This document shows, piece after piece, positions 47,278 to 59,305 of a stretch of DNA of 64,000 bases. Made by a program: the position numbers and the translations under genes. Below the pieces are notes generated by a model. The model saw only the letters and a list, made by a program, of their open reading frames with translations. It ran no database searches and was not told where the DNA came from. The stretch is taken from contig CM056728.1 in NCBI GenBank assembly GCA_029844215.1, forward strand, positions 3,782,001-3,846,000, read 5' to 3'. Every line of letters starts with the position of its first letter. Position 1 is the stretch's first letter. Source of the stretch: Przewalskia tangutica (taxonomy: Eukaryota; Streptophyta; Magnoliopsida; Solanales; Solanaceae).

Positions 47278-47528
47278 TGTTAAATAGTGTCCAAACAGTG
47301 TTCAGCGCCGCGGCCTTTGCCCGTGAACAGTGTTTTGGGTTGTGTATATTTGGTATATATTAAAATTAGTCTTGTATCTTAATTACTATTGTAATATTAC
47401 CATAATTGTATAGTTAGTCTCCTTATAGAATAGAGTTTTACATATAAAGTAAAAATAAAATTCTCCTATTGTAACTTGTATATATATGTCTTTCATTAAT
47501 AAGAATAATCAAGGGATTATTTCTTTCA
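47278..47528 (+). repeat. Probable 5' LTR of copia C
   Basis: It runs from TGTTAAATAGTG to tttca and is followed by tgatatcaagag, a diverged initiator-Met-type primer site like that of copia A. Without the partner LTR the left boundary is provisional. It contains agcgccgcggcc at about 47304-47315. Confidence 0.6.
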
Positions 47529-47713
47529 TGATATCAAGAGTCTAGGTTCTCTTTACCATGTTTCTGCTCCTCAAATTTCTCTTTCTTTTCTCGGTTTTCG
47601 TGACCAAGCGTCGCGGCCCTCCCTCTTGGAATTTTTCCAGCGCCGCGGCCCTTCTCCTCTAGAAAATCTTTTCTCACAAATTCCCTTCTTCGAATCTTCG
47701 TGTTTTATTCACC

Positions 47714-48300
47714 ATGACTGATAAAAACACGTTTCATCATGCCCTCACAATTTCCAACATCAAGAGCGCTCTTCCTATTGTTCTAGATTTAGAGAACGTC
47801 CAATATGGGACGTGGGCGGAATTATTCAAGATTCATGCTATGACACATCAAGTTCTTCACCACATCATCCTTCCAACTCCTCCAAAGGATGGTGATACGG
47901 CGGCGTCTACGTCTACGACGGTTGTGCCCACCAAAGAAGCAGACCCAGACTTATAGGGCATGCTTGATGCAAATGTTCTCCAATGAATTTATGTCACTAT
48001 ATCCTTGGACCTTTTACAGGCTATTATGGAACCCAACTCCATGACTATGGCGACGTGGAATCGATTGTGTGATATCTTCCAAGATAACAGTCATTCTCGA
48101 ATTGTGATCCTTGAGCAGGAATTTTCCGAAGTTGCTATTGCGAATTTTTCTAACGTTTCTTCTTATTGTAAACGCCTCAAAGATTGGCAGATCCGCTTCG
48201 CAATGTGGGTGCTCCGGTTACTAATAGTCGTCTTGTTCTACAGATGGTTGCAGGCCTGTTAGAGACCTATAACGGTGTTGCTTCGGTTATTCATCAAATC
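47714..48300 (+). pseudogene. copia C gag pseudogene
   Basis: It starts MTDKNTFHHALTISNIKSAL, followed by QYGTWAELFKIHAMTHQVLHH, parallel to copia A gag. A TAG at about 47954 ends the first 80 codons. The continuation MDLLQAIMEPNSMTMATWNRL and FSNVSSYCKRLK follows in another frame. The gag-like reading stops near 48300, where it joins post-integrase sequence. Confidence 0.82.
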
Positions 48301-49965
48301 ACCGTGGTTATAAATGCTTTGATTTGTCCTCTAAACGAATCATTATTAGTCGTCATGTTCTATTTGATGAGTCCCAATTTCCATTTTCTAAAGTAGAAAA
48401 TTCTGTGCCTAGTTCTTATGATTTTTTGGATGATGCTATCTCCCCTTATGTTCTCCGTCATGTTTCAGATTTTTCAGAAAATATGTCGTCAGCGCCACGG
48501 CGCCTGCATTCCAGTGAACAGTCAAATTTAATCCCGTCGTCAGTGTCGCGGCCCTTCGGGGAAGCGCCGCGGCGCGAAAACTTCAGAGAGCTATGCAGTT
48601 CTTCCGGCGTCGCGGCCCTAGACCACAGCGTCGCCTTTGACGGACAGTTCCGAAAATTTTCAAAATTTTCAAAATTCACCCAATCCAGTCCAGAGTCATG
48701 GTCCAATCACTCGCAGTCAACGGAGTATTTTTAAACCAAAAAGACATTTTAATTTGAATTCTAATGTTCTTAAATCACCCTTACCCCGTAATTATGTGTC
48801 TGCCCTGAATGACCCTAATTGGAAAATTTCCATGACCGATGAATATAATGTTCTTATTGATAATAAGACGTGGGAGTTGATGCTCTGTCCATCTGATTTT
48901 AATATTATTCGGTCTATGTGGATTTTTGCTCATAAAGAGAATTCGGATGGTTCGTTTACAAGGCATAAAACTCGTTTTGTAGGTGATGGTAAGACTCAAC
49001 AGGTTGGTGTGGATTGTGGTGAGACTTTTAGCCCGGTGGTTCAGTCGGCGACTATTCGTACTGTGCTCAGCTTAGTTCTTTCGAAATCATGGCCCATTCA
49101 TCAGCTAAATGTGAAGAATGCTTTCATACATGATGATCTTCATGAGACAGTGTATATGCATCAGCCCTTGGGGTTTAGGAATACTAGATATCCTAATCAT
49201 GTCTGTCTATTGAGGAAGTCCTTGTATGGGCTTAAGCAGTCTCCACGGGCTTGGTATAAGAGGTTTGCTGATTATGTTTCGACTATGGGTTTCTCTCACA
49301 GCAGGTCTGATAATTCATTATTCATATATCGTCGGGGATCTTCCATGGCTTATATATTATTATATGTTGATGATATTATTTTGACTACCTCTTCTGATGT
49401 TTTGCAAAAGTCTATTATGACAATGCTCAGTTATGAGTTTGCCATGAAGGACTTGGGCCTATTGAGTTACTTTTTGGGGATTGTTGTAACTCGTCATGCA
49501 GGTGGATTATTCTTATCACAGAGGAAGTATGCAGCAGAGATCATTGAGAGGGCTGGGATGTCATCATGTAAGTTCATTTCTACTCCAGTTGAAACTAAAC
49601 CCAAGTTGGGTGCTGCAGCTGGCTCTCCCTATGAGGATCCGACCAACTATCGTAGTCGCGGCGCCGCCCGATGGCAGCGTTCACGCGACCTGATATTACA
49701 TATGTCGTACAACATGTGTGTTTGTTTATGCATGATCTCAGAGTTGAACATATGAATGCGCTCAAACGCATTCTTAGGTACATTCAGGGAACACTTGAGT
49801 ATGATTTGCATTTGTATCCTTCGTCGACGTCTACACTTGTCTCCTATACAAATGTTGATTGGGGTGGTTGTCCTGACACCAGACGGTCTACGTCTGGCTA
49901 TTGCATATTTTTAGGTAATAACTTGTTCTCATGGTCTGTCAAACGTCAATCCACGCTTTCACGTT
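48300..49965 (+). pseudogene. copia C pol remnant: integrase C-terminus, RT and partial RNase H
   Basis: It opens with FDLSSKRIIISRHVLFDESQF in translation, the segment that normally follows the integrase core. RT follows in one open frame from 48637: WKISMTDEYNVLI, GETFSPVVQSATIRTVLSL, LYGLKQSPRAWYKRF and the YVDD box (LLYVDDIILTTS), then FFLGIVVTRHAGGLFLSQRK. After 49660 the frame shifts. RNase H continues at 49671 with RPDITYVVQHVCLFMHDLR and STSGYCIFLGNNLFSWSVKR, and is cut at 49965. Confidence 0.9.
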
Positions 49966-52248
49966 TGTCGCACCCATTTCCGACCGCGACATTTTTTAGC
50001 GAATCTCCTGCTTAATAAAAAGGTTAGGAAATGAAATAAATAAAAGAGCTAAATGTTTAAAAGGTGCTAAAATGTTAAAGGGGTACTTAAAAGTGCTAGC
50101 ATATTAAAAGTTCCAAAGGGGGGCTAAATGCTAAAGGTGCTAAGGGTTCGGGAGTCACCACCTAATTATTTTGGGTGAATTAGGACACCTAAATGTTAAC
50201 TAGTTTAAAGTAAACATTAACTCCATTTAAATGGTCTGCTAAACTTAATGAGATTCTGGGAAAGGGTTCTTTATTATCCTAAAGGGAAGGGGTCAGGCAC
50301 CCTAAAGGATCCGCTAACTTGCGGTTGTACGTTCAAACCTAGGGTAATTATTATGCTAAGATGCATGTTTTGAAAAACTTTAAGTGAAGAGGTGCCTGCA
50401 AAATTTAAAAAAAAGTAAAAAAGATGCATTCTTTTATAACCTGAAAAGAGGTTTATAAGATTTATTTATAAAGTTAATTTTCGAAAGAGATCATATAAAG
50501 TGTTATACATAAGAAGTTTAAAAAAATATGACTATACAAAGTTAACTTAGTGATTAAAAGTAGGTCTTTGTTTGCAAAGTCGGTGGATAATAAATTATAT
50601 AGTATTAATGAAAGAATTATTAATTCTTTTAAGATGCATCAGTCTCGTGATTAGTTGTTCAAAAATAGGTTAAGCAAGCTAGAATAATTAACTTAATGAG
50701 AAGCAAATTTCTAGTGTCGAACTATTTTTCTAATAGCGACTTAAAGCTTAGGTTATTCTAAATATATTAATGTTAGAGTAAATGTTAGGCAAATAATTAC
50801 AACAAATGAATGAGGAAAGGATATGAATTAAATAAGGATGACTCGAAGAATGGCGAGGTCCTTTCGCCGCGGTTTGAAATTTCCTATGCGAGATGGATGC
50901 ATATAATTATTTGAAGCAGCTCGTGATGAGTCTCGCCGTGAGACTCTTCGTTTTACTCCAATGCATTTCATGTAAAAATAAGAAAAGATAAGGATTAGTA
51001 ATTGTCCAAATATTTATTAATCAATACAAATAGGTCAGATCTCCATATAAGCTCAAACAGATATATGAAGAGATTGATATTCAGAATATATATGTGCGAT
51101 ATACTTAGAGGTATACAAAATATGTAGCCTGATGGACGTATACACAACATCTATGTTCGATTTACTTTGAAATGCATCATGACAAACTCATCTGAATTTT
51201 ATAAGAAGATAGAGCAAAATCCCAGTTACAGAAGGACAAGCATACATTAGATAAGAGATACTAATCATTTATAAAGAAATAGGTAAGAATAGATTTACCT
51301 ATAAATCTATTCTTTTGAAGTCCCTCGATTTATAGCAACAAATCTGGGGAAGGGGGGAGAGCATGCTAACATATTTTGGCTTAAGAAGGGAACAATCAAA
51401 ACTATACATAGTGAGTAACTTAAACAAATAAAATAGACCACATACATTTATGATGTGAGCGATTACGTATATATGCGACATGTTATTTGCTTTTCCATGA
51501 AATGGAACTAAACTGAGCGATAAACATAGGCCAATGATTTAATTTGGGTACTAACCACACACCGAAGAGTGAAATTCAGTAGCATTTTAAATAATTCAAA
51601 CCACATCAGCTTGAGATGAATATGATTACTAGGTTTGGACACGTGATAAAGGACGAGGCATAGTCTGATGTTTATACAAACAAGCAGGCAGGTCCTAAAA
51701 ATCAGCCTAAGCGCGTAACAAACAGGTATGCAACCAGCTTAATAAACATGTAGACATGGAAAACTGTTCAAATGACTAATTAAGAGATCATTTTGATATG
51801 CAGAGTCATTCGGGCTTAAGCTTAAGTATGCACAATCATGTATATGCATCTGATAGAAGTAACCTTTAGGAAACCCAACTAATCATCTAAATCCTTTAAC
51901 ATGAAACATAACACAAATGTGTCTATGCGGATAATATCAAACTTCCAAGCATTTTGACACAACCAAAACTCTTAAACAGGGTACATATGTTTTAACATGT
52001 TCTTATATAATATATAGAAAGCATTTCAGTGACTTAAACATACACAATGGTCAATAAAACAGCGAAGAAATGCATTCAAACATATGAAACCATTTGCGAA
52101 TTACATGACCTTAGAAGTCTTCCCCTACTCAAGTTTCTTTGCCCCAAACAAATACAGTAGGTAACTTAACATACCAATACCCATTCCGAGACATCTTAAT
52201 GGTCAATCAAATATATTAGACATTACCAAATGCATACGATCATATAAC
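49966..52248 (-). repeat. Tat/Ogre-like gypsy LTR copy 3 (truncated)
   Basis: It begins tgtcgcacccatttccgacc, the minus-strand 3' end of the LTR, directly inside copia C RNase H. It runs 2,283 bases in close parallel with 53324-55606, then breaks off at catataac. The remaining 1.7 kb of the LTR (its U3 side in element orientation) is absent. Confidence 0.88.
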
Positions 52249-52608
52249 ATTTATTACACCGGAATTTCGGGATATGTTTATAAGAGCGTCGTAAGAACTC
52301 GAGGTTAAGGTTTGAGACGAGTAAAATTTATCGGAATTTTGGAATTTGTCGGAAAACGAAATATTGCGACGAGCGGGAGGGCGACACGTGTCACCCCCCT
52401 TAATGGTCTTGGACGAAAAAGTGATGGAGAAAATGGTCATTTGACCATAATTTAAAAGACCAAGTCTTGCAAGACATTTAGCTTGACAACATTGACCAAG
52501 TCAATGACCCCACTTAGCTTGTTATTTAATTAAATGAATCCAAACCACCCATTTGTTCTAATCTTGACCCTCCATATTTTTATATAAGCTCCTTAGTAGC
52601 AAGACAAG
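52249..52608. other. 360-bp foreign segment at an LTR junction
   Basis: It replaces the expected rest of the LTR and matches nothing else in the window. It contains cacgtgtcaccccccttaat and a tatataagctcc TATA-like motif near its right end, as a plant gypsy LTR promoter would, so it may be a fragment of a different LTR. It ends where leader homology starts (gcaaatcaagtg). Confidence 0.45.
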
Positions 52609-53323
52609 GCAAATCAAGTGCGTGTTCTAACATGTTTGGGACCTCTTTATGCCAGAGGTAGGCCTAAACGTCAAATATGCGAGGTTATGATGGATTTGTC
52701 CAAGCCGTCCAACTGTAATGCTTTTGTTGGAAATGGCCACCAAATGACAGTGCACTTTTTCCAATTTCAGCATGTCATGATTAGGTTCGAATTTGTCTAT
52801 CATTGTCACGCTACATATAATATGTTGGTTGGTCGTCAGGTTGAGAAACCCGTCGACAAGTTTGGTGTCTTCCTAATTGTGGTGTCGATGCGAGGCCAGG
52901 CCAGCACAAGGTAAATGCATGCATGCCTTAGTATAAAGGGTGGTATAACTCTATCTTAAGTTTGCTAAGATTTGGCTCACTGGACGCGAGGTTCTCGAGC
53001 GGACTACTCGAGTGAGAAGGCTACGCGACCACCGGTTGGACCGGATTCTCCGCGCAAAACGCCAATTCTCTTAAATTTGGGTGTTTGAAAGAAATTTGCA
53101 GGTGCGCGAAGCACACCCACGTGTTGTGTGTGATAGTGTGAATTTTCCATAAGGGAGGAAGTATGAGCGGAATGCCAGTTTAAGGAAAGCAGTAAAGCAA
53201 ATAGCAATTAAAATAAATAAAGCAAAATACAACACACAAAATTAAATGCAAAGATAATGCCAAATAATAACCCTAGGTCTGTTGTGGTTAAGAGCCTTAA
53301 ATTCCCCAGTGGAGTCGCCATTC
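52609..53323 (-). mobile_element. Leader segment of Tat/Ogre-like element, copy 1
   Basis: It is nearly identical to 62194-62909. In element orientation it starts with the primer site and runs to a junction at 52609. Both copies hold the same short open frames in both directions, with no recognised domain, and differ mainly in about 20 bases near 52890. Here the gag that should follow is missing. Confidence 0.8.
53302..53320 (-). promoter_or_regulatory. Primer-binding site of the Tat/Ogre-like element, copy 1
   Basis: On the minus strand tggcgactccactggggaa lies three bases from the LTR end. This tggcgactc...ctgggga site is usual in Tat/Ogre-type gypsy elements. Confidence 0.75.
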
Positions 53324-56300
53324 TGTCGCACCCATTTCCGACCGCGACATTTTTTAGCGAATCTCCTGCTTAATAAAAAGGTTAGAAAATGAAATAAATA
53401 AAAGAGCTAAATGTTTAAAAGGTGCTAAAATGTTAAAGGGGTGCTTAAAAGTGCTAGCATATTAAAAGTTCCAAAGGGAGGCTAAATGCTAAAGGTGCTA
53501 AGGGTTCGGGAGTCGCCACCTAATTATTTTGGGTGAATTAGGACACCTAAATGTTAACTAGTTTAAAGTAAACATTAACTCCATTTAAATGGTCTGCTAA
53601 AATTAATGAGATTCTGGGAAAGAGTTCTTTATTATCCTAAAGGGAAGGGGTCAGGCACCCTAAAGGATCCGCTAACTTGCGGTTGTCAAACCAACCTAGG
53701 GTAATTATTATGCTAAGATGCATGTTTTGAAAAAGTTTAAGTGAAGAGGTGCCTGCAAAATTTAAAAAAAAAAGTAAAAAAGATGCATTCTTTTATAACC
53801 TGAAAAGAGGTTTATAAGATTTATTTATAAAGTTAATTTTCGAAAGAGATCATATAAAGTGTTATACATAAGAAGTTTAAAAAAATATGACTATGCAAAG
53901 TTAACTTAGTGATTAAAAGTAGGCATTTGTTTGCAAAGTCGGTGTATAATAAATTATATAGTATTAATGAAAGAATTATTAATTCTTTTAAGATGCATCG
54001 ATCTAAGTGATTAGTTGTTCAAAAATAGGTTAAGCAAGCTAGAATAATTAACTTAATGAGAAGCAAATTTCTAGTGTCGAACTATTTTTCTAATAGCGAC
54101 TTAAAGCTTAGGTTATTCTAAATATATTAATGTTAGAGTAAATGTTAGGAAAATAATTACAACAAATGAATGAGGAAAGGATATGAATTAAATAAGGATG
54201 ACTCGAAGAATGGCGATGTCCTTTCGCCGCGGTTTGAAATTTCCTATGCGAGATGGATGCATATAAATATTTGAAGCAGCTCGTGATGAGTCTCGCCGTG
54301 AGACTCTTCGTTTTACTCCGATGCATTTCATGTAAAGATAAGAAAAGATAAGGATTAGTAATTGTCCAAATATTTATTAATCAATACAAATAGGTCAGAT
54401 CTCCATATAAGCTCAAACAGATATATGAAGAGATTGATATTCAGAATATATATGTGCGATATACTTAGAGGTATACAAAATATGTAGCCTGATGGACGTA
54501 TACACAGCATCTATGTTCGATTTACTTTGAAATGCATCATGACAAACTCATCTGAATTTTATAAGAAGATAGAGCAAAATCCCAGTTACAGAAGGACAAG
54601 CATACATTAGATAAGAGATACTAATCATTTATAAAGAAATAGGTAAGAATAGATTTACCTATAAATCTATTCTTTTGAAGTCCCTCGATTTATAGCAACA
54701 AATCTGGGGAAGGGGGGAGAGCATGCTAACATATTTTGGCTTAAGAAGGGAACAGTCAAAACTATACATAGTGAGTAACTTAAACAAATAAAATAGACCC
54801 ACATACATTTATGATGACAGAGCAGTTCTGTATATATGCCGACATGGTATTTGCTTTTCCATGAAATGGAACTAAACTGAGCGATAAACATAGGCCAATG
54901 ATTTAATTTGGGTACTAACCACACACCGAAGAGTGAAATTCAGTAGCATTTTAAATAATTCAAACCACATCAGCTTGAGATGAATATGATTACCAGGTTT
55001 GGACACGTGATAAAGGACGAGGCATAGTCTGATGTTTATACAAACAAGCGGTGTCCTAAAATCAGCCTAAGCGCGTAACAAGCGGTATGCAACCGACAAT
55101 AAACATGTAGACATGGAAAAGCTGCTCAAATGACTAATTAAGAGATCATTTTGATATCAGAGTCATTCGGGCTTAAGCTTAAGTATGCACAATCATGTAT
55201 ATGCATCTGATAGAAGTAACCTTTAGGAAACCCAACTAATCATCTAAATCCTTTAACATGAAACATAACACAAATGTGTCTATGCGGATAATATCAAACT
55301 TCCAAGCATTTTGACACAACCAAAACTCTTAAACAGGGTACATATGTTTTAACATGTTCTTATATAATATATAGAAAGCATTTCAGTGACTTAAACATAC
55401 ACAATGGTCAATAAAACAGCGAAGAAATGCATTCAAACATATGAAACCATTTGCGAATTACATGACCTTAGAAGTCTTCCCCTGCTCAAGTTTCTTTGCC
55501 CCAAACAAATACAGTAGGTAACTTAACATACCAATACCCATTCCGAGACATCTTAATGGTCAATCAAATATATTAGACATTACCAAATGCGATACGATCA
55601 TATAACGACCGTCAAACATCTCTTTAAACTAAATCAGCGTATATTAGCCTAAAATTCCTGACTAAAATGCTTCAACAATTAATGCCCTGGACTCAAACAA
55701 TAACCAATCTGCTCAATCAAGCATGCAAACATGCCACGAATGCCAGTATTAACCTAAACATATTAACAATCACAATCCCGAAGGTTAAGAACAATCAACA
55801 TTAGCTTAAACAGGTTTAGCAATTAACTTAATAAACATAAACAGTCGCCGACATCGGCTTAACACACACTTAACAGTCGTTCAAAACACATACTGTACAT
55901 ATTTATGTTAAACGAAATCTAAGACTATGAGGATAAAATATTACCTTCTCCGGGCAGCGAACCGAGGCAGCGTATCAAGTCGTCGATGCCACTCGGAGAG
56001 TTCTGCGGTTATGCGATTGAAAGTGATAAAAGAGCTTTGGCTTCGAGACGGGCTGGTTTTGCTTATAAGAAGAAATGGTTTGAGAATCCTAGTTATTGCT
56101 ACTGAATTACTTCGATTATTCCACTTGCTGTGGGATTTTTCTCTGTTTTCTTCGATTATTCCCTTGTTCTTGAGATCTTTCTCAAGTGAAGAAGAAGTGC
56201 AGACTGTGTTCCCGATCTTTTGTGATGGAAATCGATTGAAGAGTGAAGGAGGTTTCGACGGTCCAAAAAAGCCCTCCTTATTGCATGTGTATCGATTTGT

Positions 56301-57272
56301 ATTATATAGCCCTCCCTAGGGTTCTAATGTTGGTAAATATTTAATGCTGATTTTGGACAATGTTTGGTACTGATTTACCGCGATTTGAACAGGTTATCGT
56401 AAGGTAAACGATTTGAAGGAATTTCTTTTGTTATGATAAGAACAAGGGTGTCGATATGGTAGCTGATTCGCGAATGGTCGTACGGATTCTCCGGCGAGAA
56501 TCCCGGCATGGGTGTTGGGAGCGGGGCGGCGATTGACATTTTAGGTTTTAGGTTTCTTTTGTTCTGTTTGTTTTTTATTGAGGAGGATGAGGGATTGTTC
56601 TGGGCTGAGAGGGGGGGAAGGTATAGGGAAATAAGGGCTGCTGGGCGTGTTGGGCTTGCGGGTAATTGGGCTGGGCAAGTGGGCTGGTGAGTGTTGTATT
56701 TAGGTGGACGAAATTAATGGGTATTGGGCTATTAATTAGGTATTAGTTCTTAGGTGTTTTAATTAGGGTAGTGTATTATTAATTAATTAGTGGTAAATTA
56801 AATTATTTAAATTGTGATTAGATTATCTAGGTGCTTTATTAGTCTGAGTTTTAAAATTATTACAATAACAAATGCGAGTGTGCTATTTAATTAGTGCTTA
56901 ATGTTTATAATACGATGCCGTTATTAAAACTTATTAAATAAATAAAAATTGAGTTATTTAAATGCTACATGCAGATAGGACTGCTTAATACTTTTATGAA
57001 TGCGACACTATTAAAACATGTGTGTTAGATTATTTATTTTATTATTATTTAAGAATTATGTCAGAGGTTAAAATTAATAAATACGGGCGCGAGACTCCAA
57101 GTACTTAATACTCTTCGTAAGATGCGGTTCTATTATTAAATTGTTTATTTATGTCTGTATTAATGTATTATTGTTGCATTTTATTATAAAAAATCATAAA
57201 AAATTATTTTGCAAAATTAGTGTAATTTTATAGCTACTGTCTGGACGGGAGGGTCAAAATTGGGTGTCAACA
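53324..57272 (-). repeat. Tat/Ogre-like gypsy LTR copy 2 (full length)
   Basis: The copy spans 3,949 bp. In element orientation it starts TGTTGACACCC (57272) and ends GGGTGCGACA (53324). A TATA-like gctatataat lies at 56301-56310 on the minus strand. Open frames inside it (for example 55927-56319) show no domain. The outer ends are the same as in the solo LTR at 37742-40441. It is the 3' LTR of the gag-bearing unit to its right. Confidence 0.88.
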
Positions 57273-57394
57273 GTTGTCCCTCTTTGTATGGAGATGATGG
57301 AAGAATCTTCGGACAAAGACGTTGACTCATAGCCAATTTTGTCTCGATCCTCAGAATTAAAAATGTTGGGCAATTTGGCAAGGCTGACGCGGAC

Positions 57395-57735
57395 TTAAAA
57401 GCGTCGGTGTCGAGTTATGGCGACCTTTGGGCTACCATGGTCAAAACACCAGAGCGGGCTAACGGACTCAAAATTTGTCGATGTCGAGTTATGATGACCT
57501 TTGGGTTACCATGGTCAAAACACCAGCGGGCTAACGGACTCGAAATTTGTCGGTGTCGAGTTATGGCGACCTTTGGGCTACCATGGTCAAAACACGAGGT
57601 GGGCTAATGCGGACTCAAAATTTGTCTCGATGTCGAGTTATGGCGACACGGGCTACCGTGGTCAAAACACGAGCGGGCTAACGCGAACTCAAAATTTGTC
57701 GATGTCGAGTTATGGCGACCTTTGGGCTATGTGTA
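57395..57735. repeat. Tandem repeat of about 60-65 bp (five copies)
   Basis: Units share gtcgagttatggcgaccttt, gggctaccatggtcaaaaca and a gcgggctaa...actcaaaatt part, beginning at about 57410, 57480, 57555, 57630 and 57700. The last is cut short. Confidence 0.92.
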
Positions 57736-57914
57736 AAAAAAAAGCGGCTTGAACACAGGGTGTACTGCTATCGACTTATGATCTTTGGGTGTATGGTGAT
57801 GCGGAATGAGTGGACCGGCGCTGAGGCCATACGCGTTACGTCGGGAAGCGTTGGCCCGACAAATTGCCGGTTATTTGTAGAGAAAATTCACGTTGTGCTC
57901 CCGCTCTGCATGCT

Positions 57915-59305
57915 AAGACTTAAGCAAGCGGTTAGTGCATGCTGTTAAGGCAAAATGATGATGCATAATTTTAAAAGCAATGTAGCGTGAGTGAGCGGTG
58001 GTTTCGTGCAAAAATGTGATGCGTGTTGTGTTGATGCGATCTGCAAATCTTTGTGATTTTCGTCCTTACACGCAGGGCGTGTTGCGATTGTGAATGCGGA
58101 TATGTTGTCGCTGCTGCTGTTGCCGCGTAGACTAAAGCTCAAGAAAGAGTTAGTGCATAACTGCTAAGACAGAATAATAAAGCATGAATGAGAAAAATGC
58201 AATTTTGAGAACAGAGAAATCGTCCCTGCGTAGATGTGATATGTTGATGATGGCGTCGTTTTCGGACTTGGCGTCGTTTTCGGACTTGGCGTCGTTTTCG
58301 GACTTGGCGTCGTTTTTGGACTTGGCGTCGTTTTCGGACTTGTTGTGCTGATAACATCATTGCCTGGACGTGTTGCTGTTGGCGTCGTTTTCAGACTTGG
58401 CGTCGTTTTGGACTTGTCGTCGTTTTTGGACTTGTTGTGCTGATGACGTCGTTGCCTGGACGTATTGCTGTTGGCGTCGTTTTCGGACTTGGCGTCGTTT
58501 TCGGACTTGTTGTGCTGATAACGTCGTTGCCTGGACGTGTTGCTGCTGCTCCTGTAGACTAAAGCTCAAGAAAGAGTTAGTGCATAACTGCTAAGACAGA
58601 ATAATAAAGCATGAATGAGAAAAAATGCAATTTTGAGAACAGAGAAATCGTCCCTGCGTAGATGTGATATGCCGATGATGGCGTCGTTTTCGGACTTGGC
58701 GTCGTTTTCGGACTTGACGTCGTTTTGGTACTTGGCGTCGTTTTCGGACTTGTCGTCGTTTACGGACTTGGCGTCGTTTTGGACTTGTTGTTTAGCGTCG
58801 TTCTGGACTTATTCTTCTTGGCGTCGTTTACGGACTTGTTCTTTGCTTTGGCGTCGTTTTCGGACTTAGTCGTTTTTTTGTCGTCGTTTTGGACTTGTTG
58901 TCTTGATGGCGTCGTTGCTGGGCGTATTCTTTGTTGGCGTCGTTTTCGGACTTAACGTCGTTTTCGGACTTGGCGTCGTTTTTGGACTTGTTGTGCTGAT
59001 AACGTCGTTGCCTGGACGTGTTGATGTTGGCGTCGTTTTCGGACTTGGCGTCGTTTTAGGACTTGTTGTCCGATGTCGCGTCGCGTCGTTGCACGGGCGT
59101 GTTCTTCTTGGCGTCGTTTTGGACTTGGCGTCGTTTCGGACTTGTTGTCGCGTCGCGTCGTTATGCGGGCAGCGTTCTTCTGCTCGCGTAGAATAAATGC
59201 TCCTGCAAGCTAAGCTTGAGAAAAAGTTAGTGTATAACTGTTAAAACAGAATGATAAATATATGAGAAAGACAATTATGTGGGTAGAGATGTCGTCCCTG
59301 ATACG
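57915..59305. repeat. Higher-order repeats flanking the minisatellites
   Basis: A block of about 110 bases (aagctcaagaaagagttagt, gcataactgctaagacagaa, gagaaatcgtccctgcgtag) recurs. It is near identical at 58132-58242 and 58558-58672, and diverged at about 57915-58030 and 59210-59300. Each copy is followed by minisatellite or related sequence. Confidence 0.88.
58248..59165. repeat. 18-bp minisatellite ggcgtcgttttcggactt
   Basis: More than 30 copies and variants are seen in three blocks (about 58248-58540, 58680-58880 and 58900-59165), with interspersed ttgcctggacgtgttg-type spacers. Variants change ttttcgg to tttacgg, tttttgg or tttgg. On the minus strand it translates as an Arg/Lys/Gln repeat, an artefact. 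Confidence 0.95.

Larger units (their letters stand above)
47278..49965 (+). mobile_element. Third Ty1/copia element (copia C), internally deleted and truncated
   Basis: A 5' LTR, gag fragment, RT and partial RNase H are present in copia order. Protease and integrase are missing. The right end is cut at 49965 by a gypsy LTR, so the 3' LTR is not in view next to it. Gag and RT resemble copia A, suggesting the same lineage. Confidence 0.85.

Noticed and set aside
52618..52914. Open frame repeated at 62164-62517 as a possible gene
   Set aside because: It lies in the duplicated retrotransposon leader, on the strand opposite to gag. Its duplication is explained by element structure and no domain is recognised.
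55927..56319. 130-codon open frame in LTR copy 2
   Set aside because: It is inside a non-coding LTR, antisense to the element; no domain.
58139..58569. Minus-strand Arg/Lys/Gln-rich repeat frames
   Set aside because: They are translations of the 18-bp minisatellite, with no start context, domain or conservation outside the array.
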